Below, piece after piece: positions 1 to 5,610 of a stretch of 8,882 nucleotides of DNA. This DNA is from an uncultured Pseudomonadota bacterium (GTDB lineage Bacteria; Myxococcota_A; UBA9042; CAIXZC01): contig CALGBT010000053.1 in the NCBI GenBank assembly GCA_937884235.1, positions 1 through 8,882 on the forward strand. The letters run 5' to 3'. The position numbers and the translations under genes were made by a program. Below the pieces are notes generated by a model. That model saw only the letters and a program-made list of their open reading frames with translations. It ran no database searches and was not told the origin of the DNA. Numbering within the stretch: the stretch's first letter is position 1; every line of letters begins with the position of its first letter.

Positions 1-407
1 CCATCTATCGGACGACTCCTATTTCCGAGATTGACCAGCCTGACTTCGTCAATGCGGTAGTGGAGTTGTCAACCGGCCTTAGTCCTCGTGGGATTCTGGG
101 GCTGTTGCTGGCAACTGAACAGCGCTTCGGTCGCGCCCGCACGGTTCGGTGGGGTCCCAGGGTCCTTGACCTCGATCTTCTCTTTGCCCATGACCTTGTG
201 GAGTCCATGCCGGGGCTCGACCTACCCCACCCGGAGCTGCACAAGCGCGGGTTTGTCCTGGTTCCGCTGGCTGAGATCGCACCAGGTTTTGTGCACCCAG
301 TGCTGCAGCGAACCGTAGCTGCATTGCTTGCCGAGTGGCGGGCCCAGCAGCCCGACGCCGAGGCCCTGGTGGGTCGCCTGCCGGGGGACGATAGCTATCT
401 CCGATAG
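1..407 (+). CDS. folK: HPPK (2-amino-4-hydroxy-6-hydroxymethyldihydropteridine pyrophosphokinase), 5'-truncated
   Basis: The reading frame is open from base 3, so the gene starts outside the window; about 134 C-terminal residues are visible and the stop is TAG at 405-407. HPPK transfers pyrophosphate from ATP to 6-hydroxymethyl-7,8-dihydropterin, the step before dihydropteroate synthase in cytoplasmic folate synthesis. The fragment carries the family signatures in order: the P-x(6)-Q-P-D-F-x-N-A-V segment at its start, the block RWGPRVLDLDLLF with the Mg-binding Asp-x-Asp pair and the ATP-contacting Arg, then LPHPELHKRGFVLVPLAEI. E. coli HPPK is about 159 aa, so some 25-35 N-terminal residues should lie to the left. 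The GTG at 60-62 is internal and not the start, because the conserved segment upstream of it is in frame. Identification is secure; only the start is unseen. Confidence 0.96.
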   Translation, partial: IYRTTPISEIDQPDFVNAVVELSTGLSPRGILGLLLATEQRFGRARTVRWGPRVLDLDLLFAHDLVESMPGLDLPHPELHKRGFVLVPLAEIAPGFVHPVLQRTVAALLAEWRAQQPDAEALVGRLPGDDSYLR

Positions 408-482
408 TTGCCAAAGTCGAGCCTCGTATGCCATGATGTCCGTCAGCCCAGCCTCGCAATTGGGGTCAACGGAGCTCCATCC

Positions 483-490
483 AGGAAAGG
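483..490 (+). promoter_or_regulatory. Shine-Dalgarno sequence of the UPF0104 gene
   Basis: AGGAAAGG lies just upstream of the ATG at 494; its AGGA core is 7 nt from the start codon. It supports this start, which also places a hydrophobic first membrane helix right after a short basic N-terminus. The 86-bp gap between folK and this gene (408-493) shows no convincing promoter or terminator by eye. Confidence 0.7.
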
Positions 491-493
491 TCG

Positions 494-1498
494 ATGCGCG
501 CTTCCAGAATCATTACTGTTGTGTTGCTAGTCGTCTTGCTTGTCGCTGCAGTAGGTCTCTACGCTGATGTCCGTTCACTCGGCCAGGCACTTGTCGATTT
601 CGCCTGGTGGACGGTGGTGCCGGCCCTGGCCCTGGCTTTCGCCAACTACCTGCTCCGTTTCTGCAAGTGGCACTACTATTTGCGTGTTGTGGGGCGGCCG
701 TTGCCAGTCCGGTTCAGCGCCGAGGTCTTTTTTGCCGGGCTTTCCATGTCGGTGACCCCTGGCAAGGTTGGTGAGTTGCTCAAATCCTATCTGCTCAAGC
801 AATCTGCAGATGTGCCGGTGTCGGTTTCCGCTCCAGTTGTGCTGGCGGAGCGACTCACGGATCTTCTGGCTCTTCTGGTGCTGGCCCTCTTCGGAGTGGC
901 CAGCTCCGGTTACGGCTGGGATATCATGGCTGCCGGCACGGTGCTGTGCGGCGGGGTGCTGATGCTGGCCCTCTGGCGGCGGGCAGGAGTGCTGGCACTG
1001 GACCTGCTCTCGCGCTTCAAGTATATCGGGGAGCGACGGGCGTCGCTGCTGGAGCTACAGGCGGCGCTCTTCCAATTGGTTGGTCCCCGGAATCTCCTGG
1101 TCGGTACAGTGATTTCAGTTGTGGCCTGGTTCGCGGAATGCCTTGCGTTCTCAGTCGTTCTGGCCGGTGCAGGCATCGACTTCCCCCTTTCCAACGCCAT
1201 CTTTGTTTACAGTCTAGGGACGGTTGCAGGGGCGGTGACCATGCTGCCCGGGGGCCTCGTGGCAACGGAGGCCTCCATGGTTTTTGTGCTGGTGGAGGTT
1301 TTTGGTGCAGCCAGTCGTTCCGCGGCTGTCACGGCGGTGCTGGTGGTCCGAATCTGCACTCTGTGGTTTGCTGTGTTGGTCGGCGTTGGTGCCCTCGGTC
1401 TGCTGAAGCACCATCTAGGCAAGCAGGGGTTCGGTCAAGTTGTGCGGTCAGCGCTGCTGGATGGGGGGCAGGGAGGAGTTACTTCCGACGGCGTATGA
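494..1498 (+). CDS. Polytopic membrane protein, LPG synthase TM region / UPF0104 (AglD-like) family
   Basis: This 334-aa integral inner-membrane protein belongs to the family named after the flippase/transmembrane half of lysylphosphatidylglycerol synthase (MprF), also called UPF0104. Family signatures are visible: TPGKVGELLKSYLL at about residues 88-101, ERLTDLLALL at 119-128, and LPGGLVATEAS at 251-261. Hydrophobic segments lie roughly at 5-24, 38-55, 113-136, 143-160, 200-222, 233-250, 262-270 and 277-303, with basic loops between them. There is no C-terminal aminoacyl-transferase domain, so it is the stand-alone form. Members are thought to move or help modify lipids or lipid-linked sugars, but the substrate here cannot be told. 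The ATG is supported by AGGAAAGG upstream. It follows folK by 86 bp on the same strand; its last 20 bp overlap the 3' end of the convergent minus-strand gene. Confidence 0.88.
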   Translation: MRASRIITVVLLVVLLVAAVGLYADVRSLGQALVDFAWWTVVPALALAFANYLLRFCKWHYYLRVVGRPLPVRFSAEVFFAGLSMSVTPGKVGELLKSYLLKQSADVPVSVSAPVVLAERLTDLLALLVLALFGVASSGYGWDIMAAGTVLCGGVLMLALWRRAGVLALDLLSRFKYIGERRASLLELQAALFQLVGPRNLLVGTVISVVAWFAECLAFSVVLAGAGIDFPLSNAIFVYSLGTVAGAVTMLPGGLVATEASMVFVLVEVFGAASRSAAVTAVLVVRICTLWFAVLVGVGALGLLKHHLGKQGFGQVVRSALLDGGQGGVTSDGV

Positions 1499-3263
1499 CG
1501 AAGAAGACGATGAGGCCGATGAGGAGTGCCAGGATGCCACCTCCCACGGCGAAGAGCGCCAGATTATGGCTCTCCTCCTCCTCCGACTCGCAGGCCGCCT
1601 CAATGTCCCCTTCGAGCTCTGCCAGGTGCGCTTGCAGGGCCACCGCATCCCGGCTCTTGAGGCGCACCCATTTGGCCCGCATTACCGGGTCTGGGTCGCC
1701 CAGGGCCTCTTGCAGGCCGGCGAGGTTTTCAGCGAGTACCTCGACTTTGTGCCGGGCCCTCTTGCAGGCCCTCGAATCGCCATCATCGCTTTCGGACCCG
1801 GGGGCACTGGCAATTTCGATGCGCTCGGCGAGCGCGTTGAGTTCAGCGGGCACGCCCGCGCGGTAGGCTTTGCGCCAAGCCGCCACGGCTTCCTGCCAAC
1901 CGTGTGCCTGGAGTTCCTCTTCGGCCTTCTGCACGTCCTTCTCTAAATCGTGAATCTGGCGTTGCGCAGCAATCACCAGGCCTTGTTCATCGTGAACTTT
2001 GAGTTGCAGGCCAAGGTCGGCCAGCGCTTTGACGCCATTGAGGACCGTCCTTACCTGGCTCACCGAGACCTTGCCTGTACAGCTGCCTTTCTTGCACAGC
2101 AGAGGCATGTTGCATTCCCCCAGCCATTCGCAGGGTGCGCCTGGCTCGCCGAGTTGCGAGAAGACGCGGGCAGCCTCGAAACAGAAGGCCTCGCCACGCA
2201 GCACCCGATCCACTACCGTGCGCTTGCGCTCCAGCAGTTGGCGGGCGAGGACATCCTCACTGGCACATGATTCGTCGATGCCGATGATTGCGCTGGCCTT
2301 CACCGAGGCCCCCAACTGGTCCACCTCTCGCTGGAACTGGTCCAGCTTGCCTTCGTTCTCGGCTGGTGCTAGCTGCAGTTCACGCAGCGCGGCCTGCAAT
2401 CTCGTGAGCACCTCCCGATTGGCTTTCACCTCAATAAGTGCCTTGGAGTAGGGTCCACACGGGAAAGAGATGCCCAACTCATTCATCAGCGACAGTTGTC
2501 TGGTAGCCAGCCTCTCCTTGAGGGCAACCGCCAGTGAATCTGTCTGATCACGGACCTTGGCGAGAACCTCTTCCATGGCCCAGATACGCTTCTCCGCTTC
2601 GGTGGGGGCGCGGCAGGAGGGCATGCAGGCCTGATAGGCCAGGAGCGAATCGAGGGCCAGATAGAAGTCGAAAAGGGGATAGACGTGGCTCAGGGACGGC
2701 CGGGCACCAGACAGACATTCAGGTCGATGACCATGGAAATCGTCGTAGGCATCAAACATCTGGCGGTCCAGTTGGTATTTGGGTTGGTTCATGTTGATTT
2801 CTTCGACGTACTTCTTCTTGGCGACCAGAAAGTCGTGGAGGTCGGTGAAGGTCCCGTCTCCCTTGCAAGCCTTGGCGGTATCGAAGAGCCACAGTTCATC
2901 TTGCAGTGCACGCGCGTCGACATCCATGCAGTTGGTGATGTCAAGGGTATTGGCGAGGACCTTCTCCAGTGCTGGTCGGGCATAGTCGAGGAAGTCCTTG
3001 CAGGCCCCGGCGTTGCGACCCACGCACAGGTCGCTGCGTTGCAGGAGGGTTTGCACAAAGCTGAGGTCATGATGAACGTTGCGCAACGTCTCTTCGCAGC
3101 TTGGCTCAGAATCAAGCACCTTCTGGAACTTTTCGGTGCAGTTCTTCAGGCAATCATCGTAGGCAGTCTGCTGCTGTACCTGGGCGGCTGCTGTAGCCAT
3201 CTGGGCCAGCAGTAGAACCCCCATGGTTGTGGCGAGAATCAAGTGTCGTGCGACGGATTGCAT
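1479..3263 (-). CDS. Exported Cys-rich, helical protein with C-terminal membrane anchor; unknown function
   Basis: I do not recognise a named family. From the ATG at 3263 the protein is 594 aa. Residues 1-28 form a Sec signal peptide (basic N-terminus, hydrophobic core about 7-21, Ala-rich end). Residues 30-560 are charged, mostly helical and probably partly coiled coil (about 225-325 and 430-555). They hold all 19 cysteines, at 38, 42, 56, 80, 88, 112, 133, 183, 213, 217, 269, 333, 361, 378, 384, 390, 395, 500 and 558. CX3C pairs occur at 38/42 and 213/217. A small knot C-x5-C-x5-C-x4-C at 378-395 resembles short Cys-rich modules of myxobacterial-type surface proteins. An acidic stretch (559-564) precedes one transmembrane helix (about 567-590) and a final RRRK, so the bulk should face the periplasm or outside. 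A strong GGGGAGG sits 4 nt before this ATG; the upstream TTG at 3323 lacks support and would bury the signal peptide. It lies 93 bp after the hydrolase gene and may have its own promoter. Confidence 0.82.
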   Translation of the reverse strand: MQSVARHLILATTMGVLLLAQMATAAAQVQQQTAYDDCLKNCTEKFQKVLDSEPSCEETLRNVHHDLSFVQTLLQRSDLCVGRNAGACKDFLDYARPALEKVLANTLDITNCMDVDARALQDELWLFDTAKACKGDGTFTDLHDFLVAKKKYVEEINMNQPKYQLDRQMFDAYDDFHGHRPECLSGARPSLSHVYPLFDFYLALDSLLAYQACMPSCRAPTEAEKRIWAMEEVLAKVRDQTDSLAVALKERLATRQLSLMNELGISFPCGPYSKALIEVKANREVLTRLQAALRELQLAPAENEGKLDQFQREVDQLGASVKASAIIGIDESCASEDVLARQLLERKRTVVDRVLRGEAFCFEAARVFSQLGEPGAPCEWLGECNMPLLCKKGSCTGKVSVSQVRTVLNGVKALADLGLQLKVHDEQGLVIAAQRQIHDLEKDVQKAEEELQAHGWQEAVAAWRKAYRAGVPAELNALAERIEIASAPGSESDDGDSRACKRARHKVEVLAENLAGLQEALGDPDPVMRAKWVRLKSRDAVALQAHLAELEGDIEAACESEEEESHNLALFAVGGGILALLIGLIVFFVIRRRK

Positions 3264-3267
3264 GAAA

Positions 3268-3274
3268 CCTCCCC
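3268..3274 (-). promoter_or_regulatory. Shine-Dalgarno sequence deciding the start of the Cys-rich protein
   Basis: On the minus strand GGGGAGG ends 4 nt before the ATG at 3263-3261. It favours this start over the in-frame TTG 20 codons upstream, in agreement with the position of the signal peptide. Confidence 0.75.
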
Positions 3275-3282
3275 TGCCGCAC

Positions 3283-3311
3283 ACCTTAGTACGCGCGCCA
3301 GTTAGCGTCAA
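3283..3311 (-). promoter_or_regulatory. Possible sigma70-type promoter for the Cys-rich protein gene
   Basis: On the minus strand TTGACG (bases 3311-3306, 5 of 6 to the -35 consensus) is followed after 17 nt by TAAGGT (3288-3283, 3 of 6 to the -10 consensus). It lies in the 93-bp gap after the hydrolase gene, about 20 nt upstream of the start codon, which would leave a very short leader. The -10 match is poor, so read-through from the upstream genes is equally possible. Confidence 0.3.
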
Positions 3312-3356
3312 GATTTGGCCCAACTTACAACAAGCAGGAAGCAGTTTGCATTATTC

Positions 3357-4571
3357 CTACAGGGCGGGAGTTTGGGCTGCCTGCTGCCGCTCTATTCCCA
3401 GGAATTCAAGGACCAGCTGAGCCGAGGCTTCCGGCTGCTCCTGGAAGAGCATGTGGGCTGAGAGTTCCAGGGTGTGGCAGACCACTTTCTCGCCCATTGC
3501 TTCTGCAATCTCCTGCTGGAAGCGGGGCGGGAGTATCGGGTCAAAGCGCCCGCTCAAGATGAGTGTCGGTACGGCCAACCCGGAGAGTGCCTCGCGCACA
3601 TCGTAAAGCGACTCGACTTCCGGTGTCTGGCAGGCTTCGGGATTCGACCGGGCGAAGGCAAACTCCCGGCAGGTGATGTGATTGAGTATGACCAGAGATT
3701 CCATCCCTGTGGAGCGAAGAGTCTTGCGCCCGGTTGCCATCCGCTCGAGGAGCAGTTCGAACCGGCTATCGGCCACGTCCCTGGTGATAGCCACGGTTTC
3801 AAACTGCCCGGCCAGAGTGTATGAGAGGTCGAAGGTGACGCCCTCCAGGACGTCTACCCGCAGCAGCAAATCTTGCAACGCAGGAACGGCAGACAGCAGC
3901 CCTGGCCTCAGTACGGTCAGCGCCTGCCGGTACTCTGCGAGGAAGCCGGGGTAACGGATGTCCAGACTCTGCAGGTAGTCCTCTTTGACCTGTTGGCGTT
4001 GTGAAATGTACTCGTGTTGCGCGGTTGTGGCCGCAAGGATCAAGCGCTCGGTGGCTGTGGGATAGCGTAGCGCAAAGAGTAACGCGATGAAGCCGCCTGC
4101 AGACTTCCCCATGAGGGTGACCGGGGCGCCGCCGAGCAACTCCAACTGCAGGCTGCGAGCGTCTTCTACCGTGTGGTCGAGGGTGAACAGGTGCTCCCTG
4201 CCTTCAAGTTCGGTGCGAGTCGCTACCCTGGCCGAATAGCCGCTTCCTCGTTGATGGAAGTAGAGGACACGGTAGTGAGCTCGCAAACCCCGCCAGAGAG
4301 GGCCGCGTTCCTGAAGGTGGTGGCGGGGGTAGGCCGGGCCGCCATGGAGCACGACCAGATTCCCCAGCGCCGGTTGTGATGGCTCACTGATTTCGAAGTA
4401 GAGGGGGAATTCACCTGCCGACGCATCAGCCCGATCCCAAGGCACGGTGAGGCAGCCGGTGACGGTCTGCCACATCTCACCGGGTAGGTTCTGTGGTCGA
4501 CAGGGATTTGCGGCCCAGGCCGGAGTGGCCACAACCAGAAACAGCGAGAGTAGAGCGGTGCGGCCTACCAC
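3357..4571 (-). CDS. Secreted alpha/beta hydrolase, proline iminopeptidase / TAP-like (peptidase S33 type)
   Basis: This 404-aa serine hydrolase starts with a Sec signal peptide (residues 1-20, ending in AWA before ANP), so it should act in the periplasm or outside. Fold landmarks appear in order: HGGPAYP at 76-82 (oxyanion-hole loop, normally HGGPG), HQRGSGYS at 106-113 (normally DQRG), nucleophile elbow GKSAGG with Ser157, SGRFDPILPP with catalytic Asp344, and SAH with His373. The cap region (about 185-325) is helical. These features fit the S33 family of aminopeptidases and tripeptidyl-peptidase-like enzymes, which remove N-terminal residues such as proline. The substrate is not proven, and an esterase role is possible. 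The GTG start overlaps the PilZ gene by 7 bp, suggesting coupled translation; a weak GGAG lies 11 nt upstream. This start is preferred because it gives a complete signal peptide. The triad is intact. Confidence 0.88.
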   Translation of the reverse strand: MVGRTALLSLFLVVATPAWAANPCRPQNLPGEMWQTVTGCLTVPWDRADASAGEFPLYFEISEPSQPALGNLVVLHGGPAYPRHHLQERGPLWRGLRAHYRVLYFHQRGSGYSARVATRTELEGREHLFTLDHTVEDARSLQLELLGGAPVTLMGKSAGGFIALLFALRYPTATERLILAATTAQHEYISQRQQVKEDYLQSLDIRYPGFLAEYRQALTVLRPGLLSAVPALQDLLLRVDVLEGVTFDLSYTLAGQFETVAITRDVADSRFELLLERMATGRKTLRSTGMESLVILNHITCREFAFARSNPEACQTPEVESLYDVREALSGLAVPTLILSGRFDPILPPRFQQEIAEAMGEKVVCHTLELSAHMLFQEQPEASAQLVLEFLGIERQQAAQTPAL

Positions 4572-4924
4572 AGCAACGAAGACTCCAGCTGGCCAGCGAT
4601 ATACTGCTTGAGGATCAGCAGAGCGTCCTGGGAGATCTCGGTGAACTGGACGCCCATCCCGCGAGATTCCGTAGGTCCGCTATCGTTGGCCCAGCGGACG
4701 GAGCCAACGGCCTCCACGGTCACATCGAGGCCGGGGACCTTGAACTTGACATGGATAGTGGAGCCGGAAGGCAGCACCCGGGGGGTCCGGATGTAGCAGC
4801 CCCCCTGGCTGAGGTTGCTCATGAGGGAGTCGCTCTCATCCGCGTCGATCTCGTCATGATAGATGGTCCGCAACTGTACATCAACGCGCTCAAAACGCCT
4901 CTGGTGATCATCGGGGGTGGTCAT
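4565..4924 (-). CDS. PilZ-domain protein (probable c-di-GMP receptor)
   Basis: This 119-aa protein is essentially one PilZ domain. The c-di-GMP-binding signature is present: RxxxR as R9/R13 within RRFERV, and the (D/N)xSxxG motif as N37-L-S39-Q-G-G42. A beta-barrel pattern follows, including IHVKFKVPG, VEAVGSVRW and GMGVQFTEIS. It has no signal peptide or membrane segment and is cytoplasmic. Single-domain PilZ proteins bind cyclic di-GMP and pass the signal to partners controlling motility, exopolysaccharide or secretion. With both motifs intact, binding is likely, but the partner is unknown. CTGGAGG lies 8 nt before the ATG, and a hairpin sits directly upstream of that. The gene follows the lipoprotein gene by 48 bp and its stop codon overlaps the GTG of the secreted hydrolase, so the two are probably co-expressed. 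Confidence 0.92.
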   Translation of the reverse strand: MTTPDDHQRRFERVDVQLRTIYHDEIDADESDSLMSNLSQGGCYIRTPRVLPSGSTIHVKFKVPGLDVTVEAVGSVRWANDSGPTESRGMGVQFTEISQDALLILKQYIAGQLESSLLW

Positions 4925-4932
4925 GGTCGTGG

Positions 4933-4939
4933 CCTCCAG
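4933..4939 (-). promoter_or_regulatory. Shine-Dalgarno sequence of the PilZ gene
   Basis: CTGGAGG on the minus strand ends 8 nt before the ATG at 4924. It supports this start. It begins only 3 nt after the hairpin at 4943-4969, so the hairpin could influence ribosome access. Confidence 0.65.
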
Positions 4940-4942
4940 CCT

Positions 4943-4969
4943 GTCAAAGTTACCAACCGGGTAACTGAC
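4943..4969 (-). repeat. Inverted repeat / RNA hairpin in the lipoprotein-PilZ gap
   Basis: On the plus strand AGTTACC (4948-4954) and GGTAACT (4960-4966) form a perfect 7-bp stem around a 5-nt loop. The stem extends by GTC (4943-4945) pairing with GAC (4967-4969) across a 2-nt AA bulge. It occupies most of the 48-bp gap upstream of the PilZ gene. In the minus-strand transcript it is followed only by TTTGAC, so it is a weak terminator at best. It could instead be an operator, an RNA processing or stabilising element, or a translation control structure. The function is inference. Confidence 0.5.
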
Positions 4970-4972
4970 GGC

Positions 4973-5596
4973 TCAATCATAGATTGCTTGAACTAGCCAT
5001 TCAAGTCCTCGTCTTCCCATCCGGATTCGCCACTCGCCGGCGTTCTGTGCGGACTCCCTGATGGGGGCTATGAAGACAAATTCCACTTCGTTGGAAGCAA
5101 TGCGGCGGAACTGCAGGCCGCTGGAAAGGGAATCATCCACTGCCTGGCGGTCGGCCACAGTGCCCACGCGCAATCGATAGGCAGCCAACCATTGGTCGAC
5201 TTCTGCGGCCCGCTCGTCGAATCGCTTCATGACCCACATGTCCGCCCAGTGCCTCCCGAGTTCCTCACCATTATGGACCAGGGTGGTAGAGTCGACGAAG
5301 GACTGCCAGGCCGGCAATTCGCTCCCGCCCACGCCAAAAAGCGCCCGAGAGAAATTGCGAAAAGCATTTTTGGGATCCTCGCAGGATTCCTTGCAACCAC
5401 CGACGATAATTGGCCCTTTCTTGCGCGCGTGCATGGGCAGAATCATGCCGGCGTCCTTCTCCGGCGGTTTGACATTGGGCGTTTCCGCTGCCGGTGGAGG
5501 CGTGGTGGTGTCCGGTTGGGTGCTCGCACCGCGACAGGCCCCGGCGGACAGGACCGCGACTACGAGTAAGGCCAGCCAGATATTCATGGGAAGCAT
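4973..5596 (-). CDS. Predicted lipoprotein of unknown function
   Basis: This 207-aa protein begins with a hydrophobic export signal (about residues 5-18) ending in SAGAC, where Cys21 is the probable lipidation site. The lipobox is imperfect because Ala rather than Leu stands at -3. A Thr/Pro-rich linker (about 26-46) follows, then a CKESC pair (Cys68/Cys72). A globular C-terminal region of about 130 residues alternates helices with hydrophobic strands near 171-178 and 189-205, loosely recalling NTF2-like folds; that resemblance is a guess. I cannot name a family. AGGAGG ends 4 nt before the ATG at 5596; the alternative ATG at 5587 would lie 13 nt from it, so the first is preferred. The gene starts 14 bp after mnmE stops and is probably co-transcribed with it. 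Confidence 0.82.
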   Translation of the reverse strand: MLPMNIWLALLVVAVLSAGACRGASTQPDTTTPPPAAETPNVKPPEKDAGMILPMHARKKGPIIVGGCKESCEDPKNAFRNFSRALFGVGGSELPAWQSFVDSTTLVHNGEELGRHWADMWVMKRFDERAAEVDQWLAAYRLRVGTVADRQAVDDSLSSGLQFRRIASNEVEFVFIAPIRESAQNAGEWRIRMGRRGLEWLVQAIYD

Positions 5597-5600
5597 CGTT

Positions 5601-5606
5601 CCTCCT
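5601..5606 (-). promoter_or_regulatory. Shine-Dalgarno sequence of the lipoprotein gene
   Basis: AGGAGG on the minus strand lies within the 14-bp space between the mnmE stop codon and the ATG at 5596, with 4 nt to the start. It decides between two nearby ATG codons (5596 and 5587). Confidence 0.7.
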
Positions 5607-5610
5607 CTGG

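Noticed and set aside
60..62. GTG as the start of folK
   Set aside because: The frame is open to the window edge and the conserved HPPK segment before this codon is in frame, so the gene is simply cut by the window.
390..399. Palindrome GATAGCTATC at the end of folK as a terminator or operator
   Set aside because: It is inside the coding sequence, has no unpaired loop or T-run, and is short enough to arise by chance.
471..478. Palindrome GGAGCTCC upstream of the UPF0104 gene
   Set aside because: An 8-bp palindrome in a G+C-rich spacer is expected by chance and there is no second copy or promoter context to support an operator.
946..1866. Long plus-strand open frame (306 codons) across the convergent junction
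   Set aside because: It lies out of frame over the UPF0104 gene and antisense to the Cys-rich protein; its product is Arg/Ser/Ala-rich low-complexity sequence typical of shadow frames in high-G+C DNA, with no domain.
2685..3215. Plus-strand open frame of 176 codons opposite the Cys-rich protein, with a hydrophobic C-terminus
   Set aside because: The antisense strand of a helical, charged gene commonly gives such a frame. There is no good ribosome-binding site or recognisable domain, whereas the minus-strand gene has a signal peptide, a strong ribosome-binding site and a membrane anchor.
3264..3323. N-terminal extension of the Cys-rich protein from the TTG at 3323
   Set aside because: It would place 20 unsupported residues before a clear signal peptide; the strong GGGGAGG fits the ATG at 3263.
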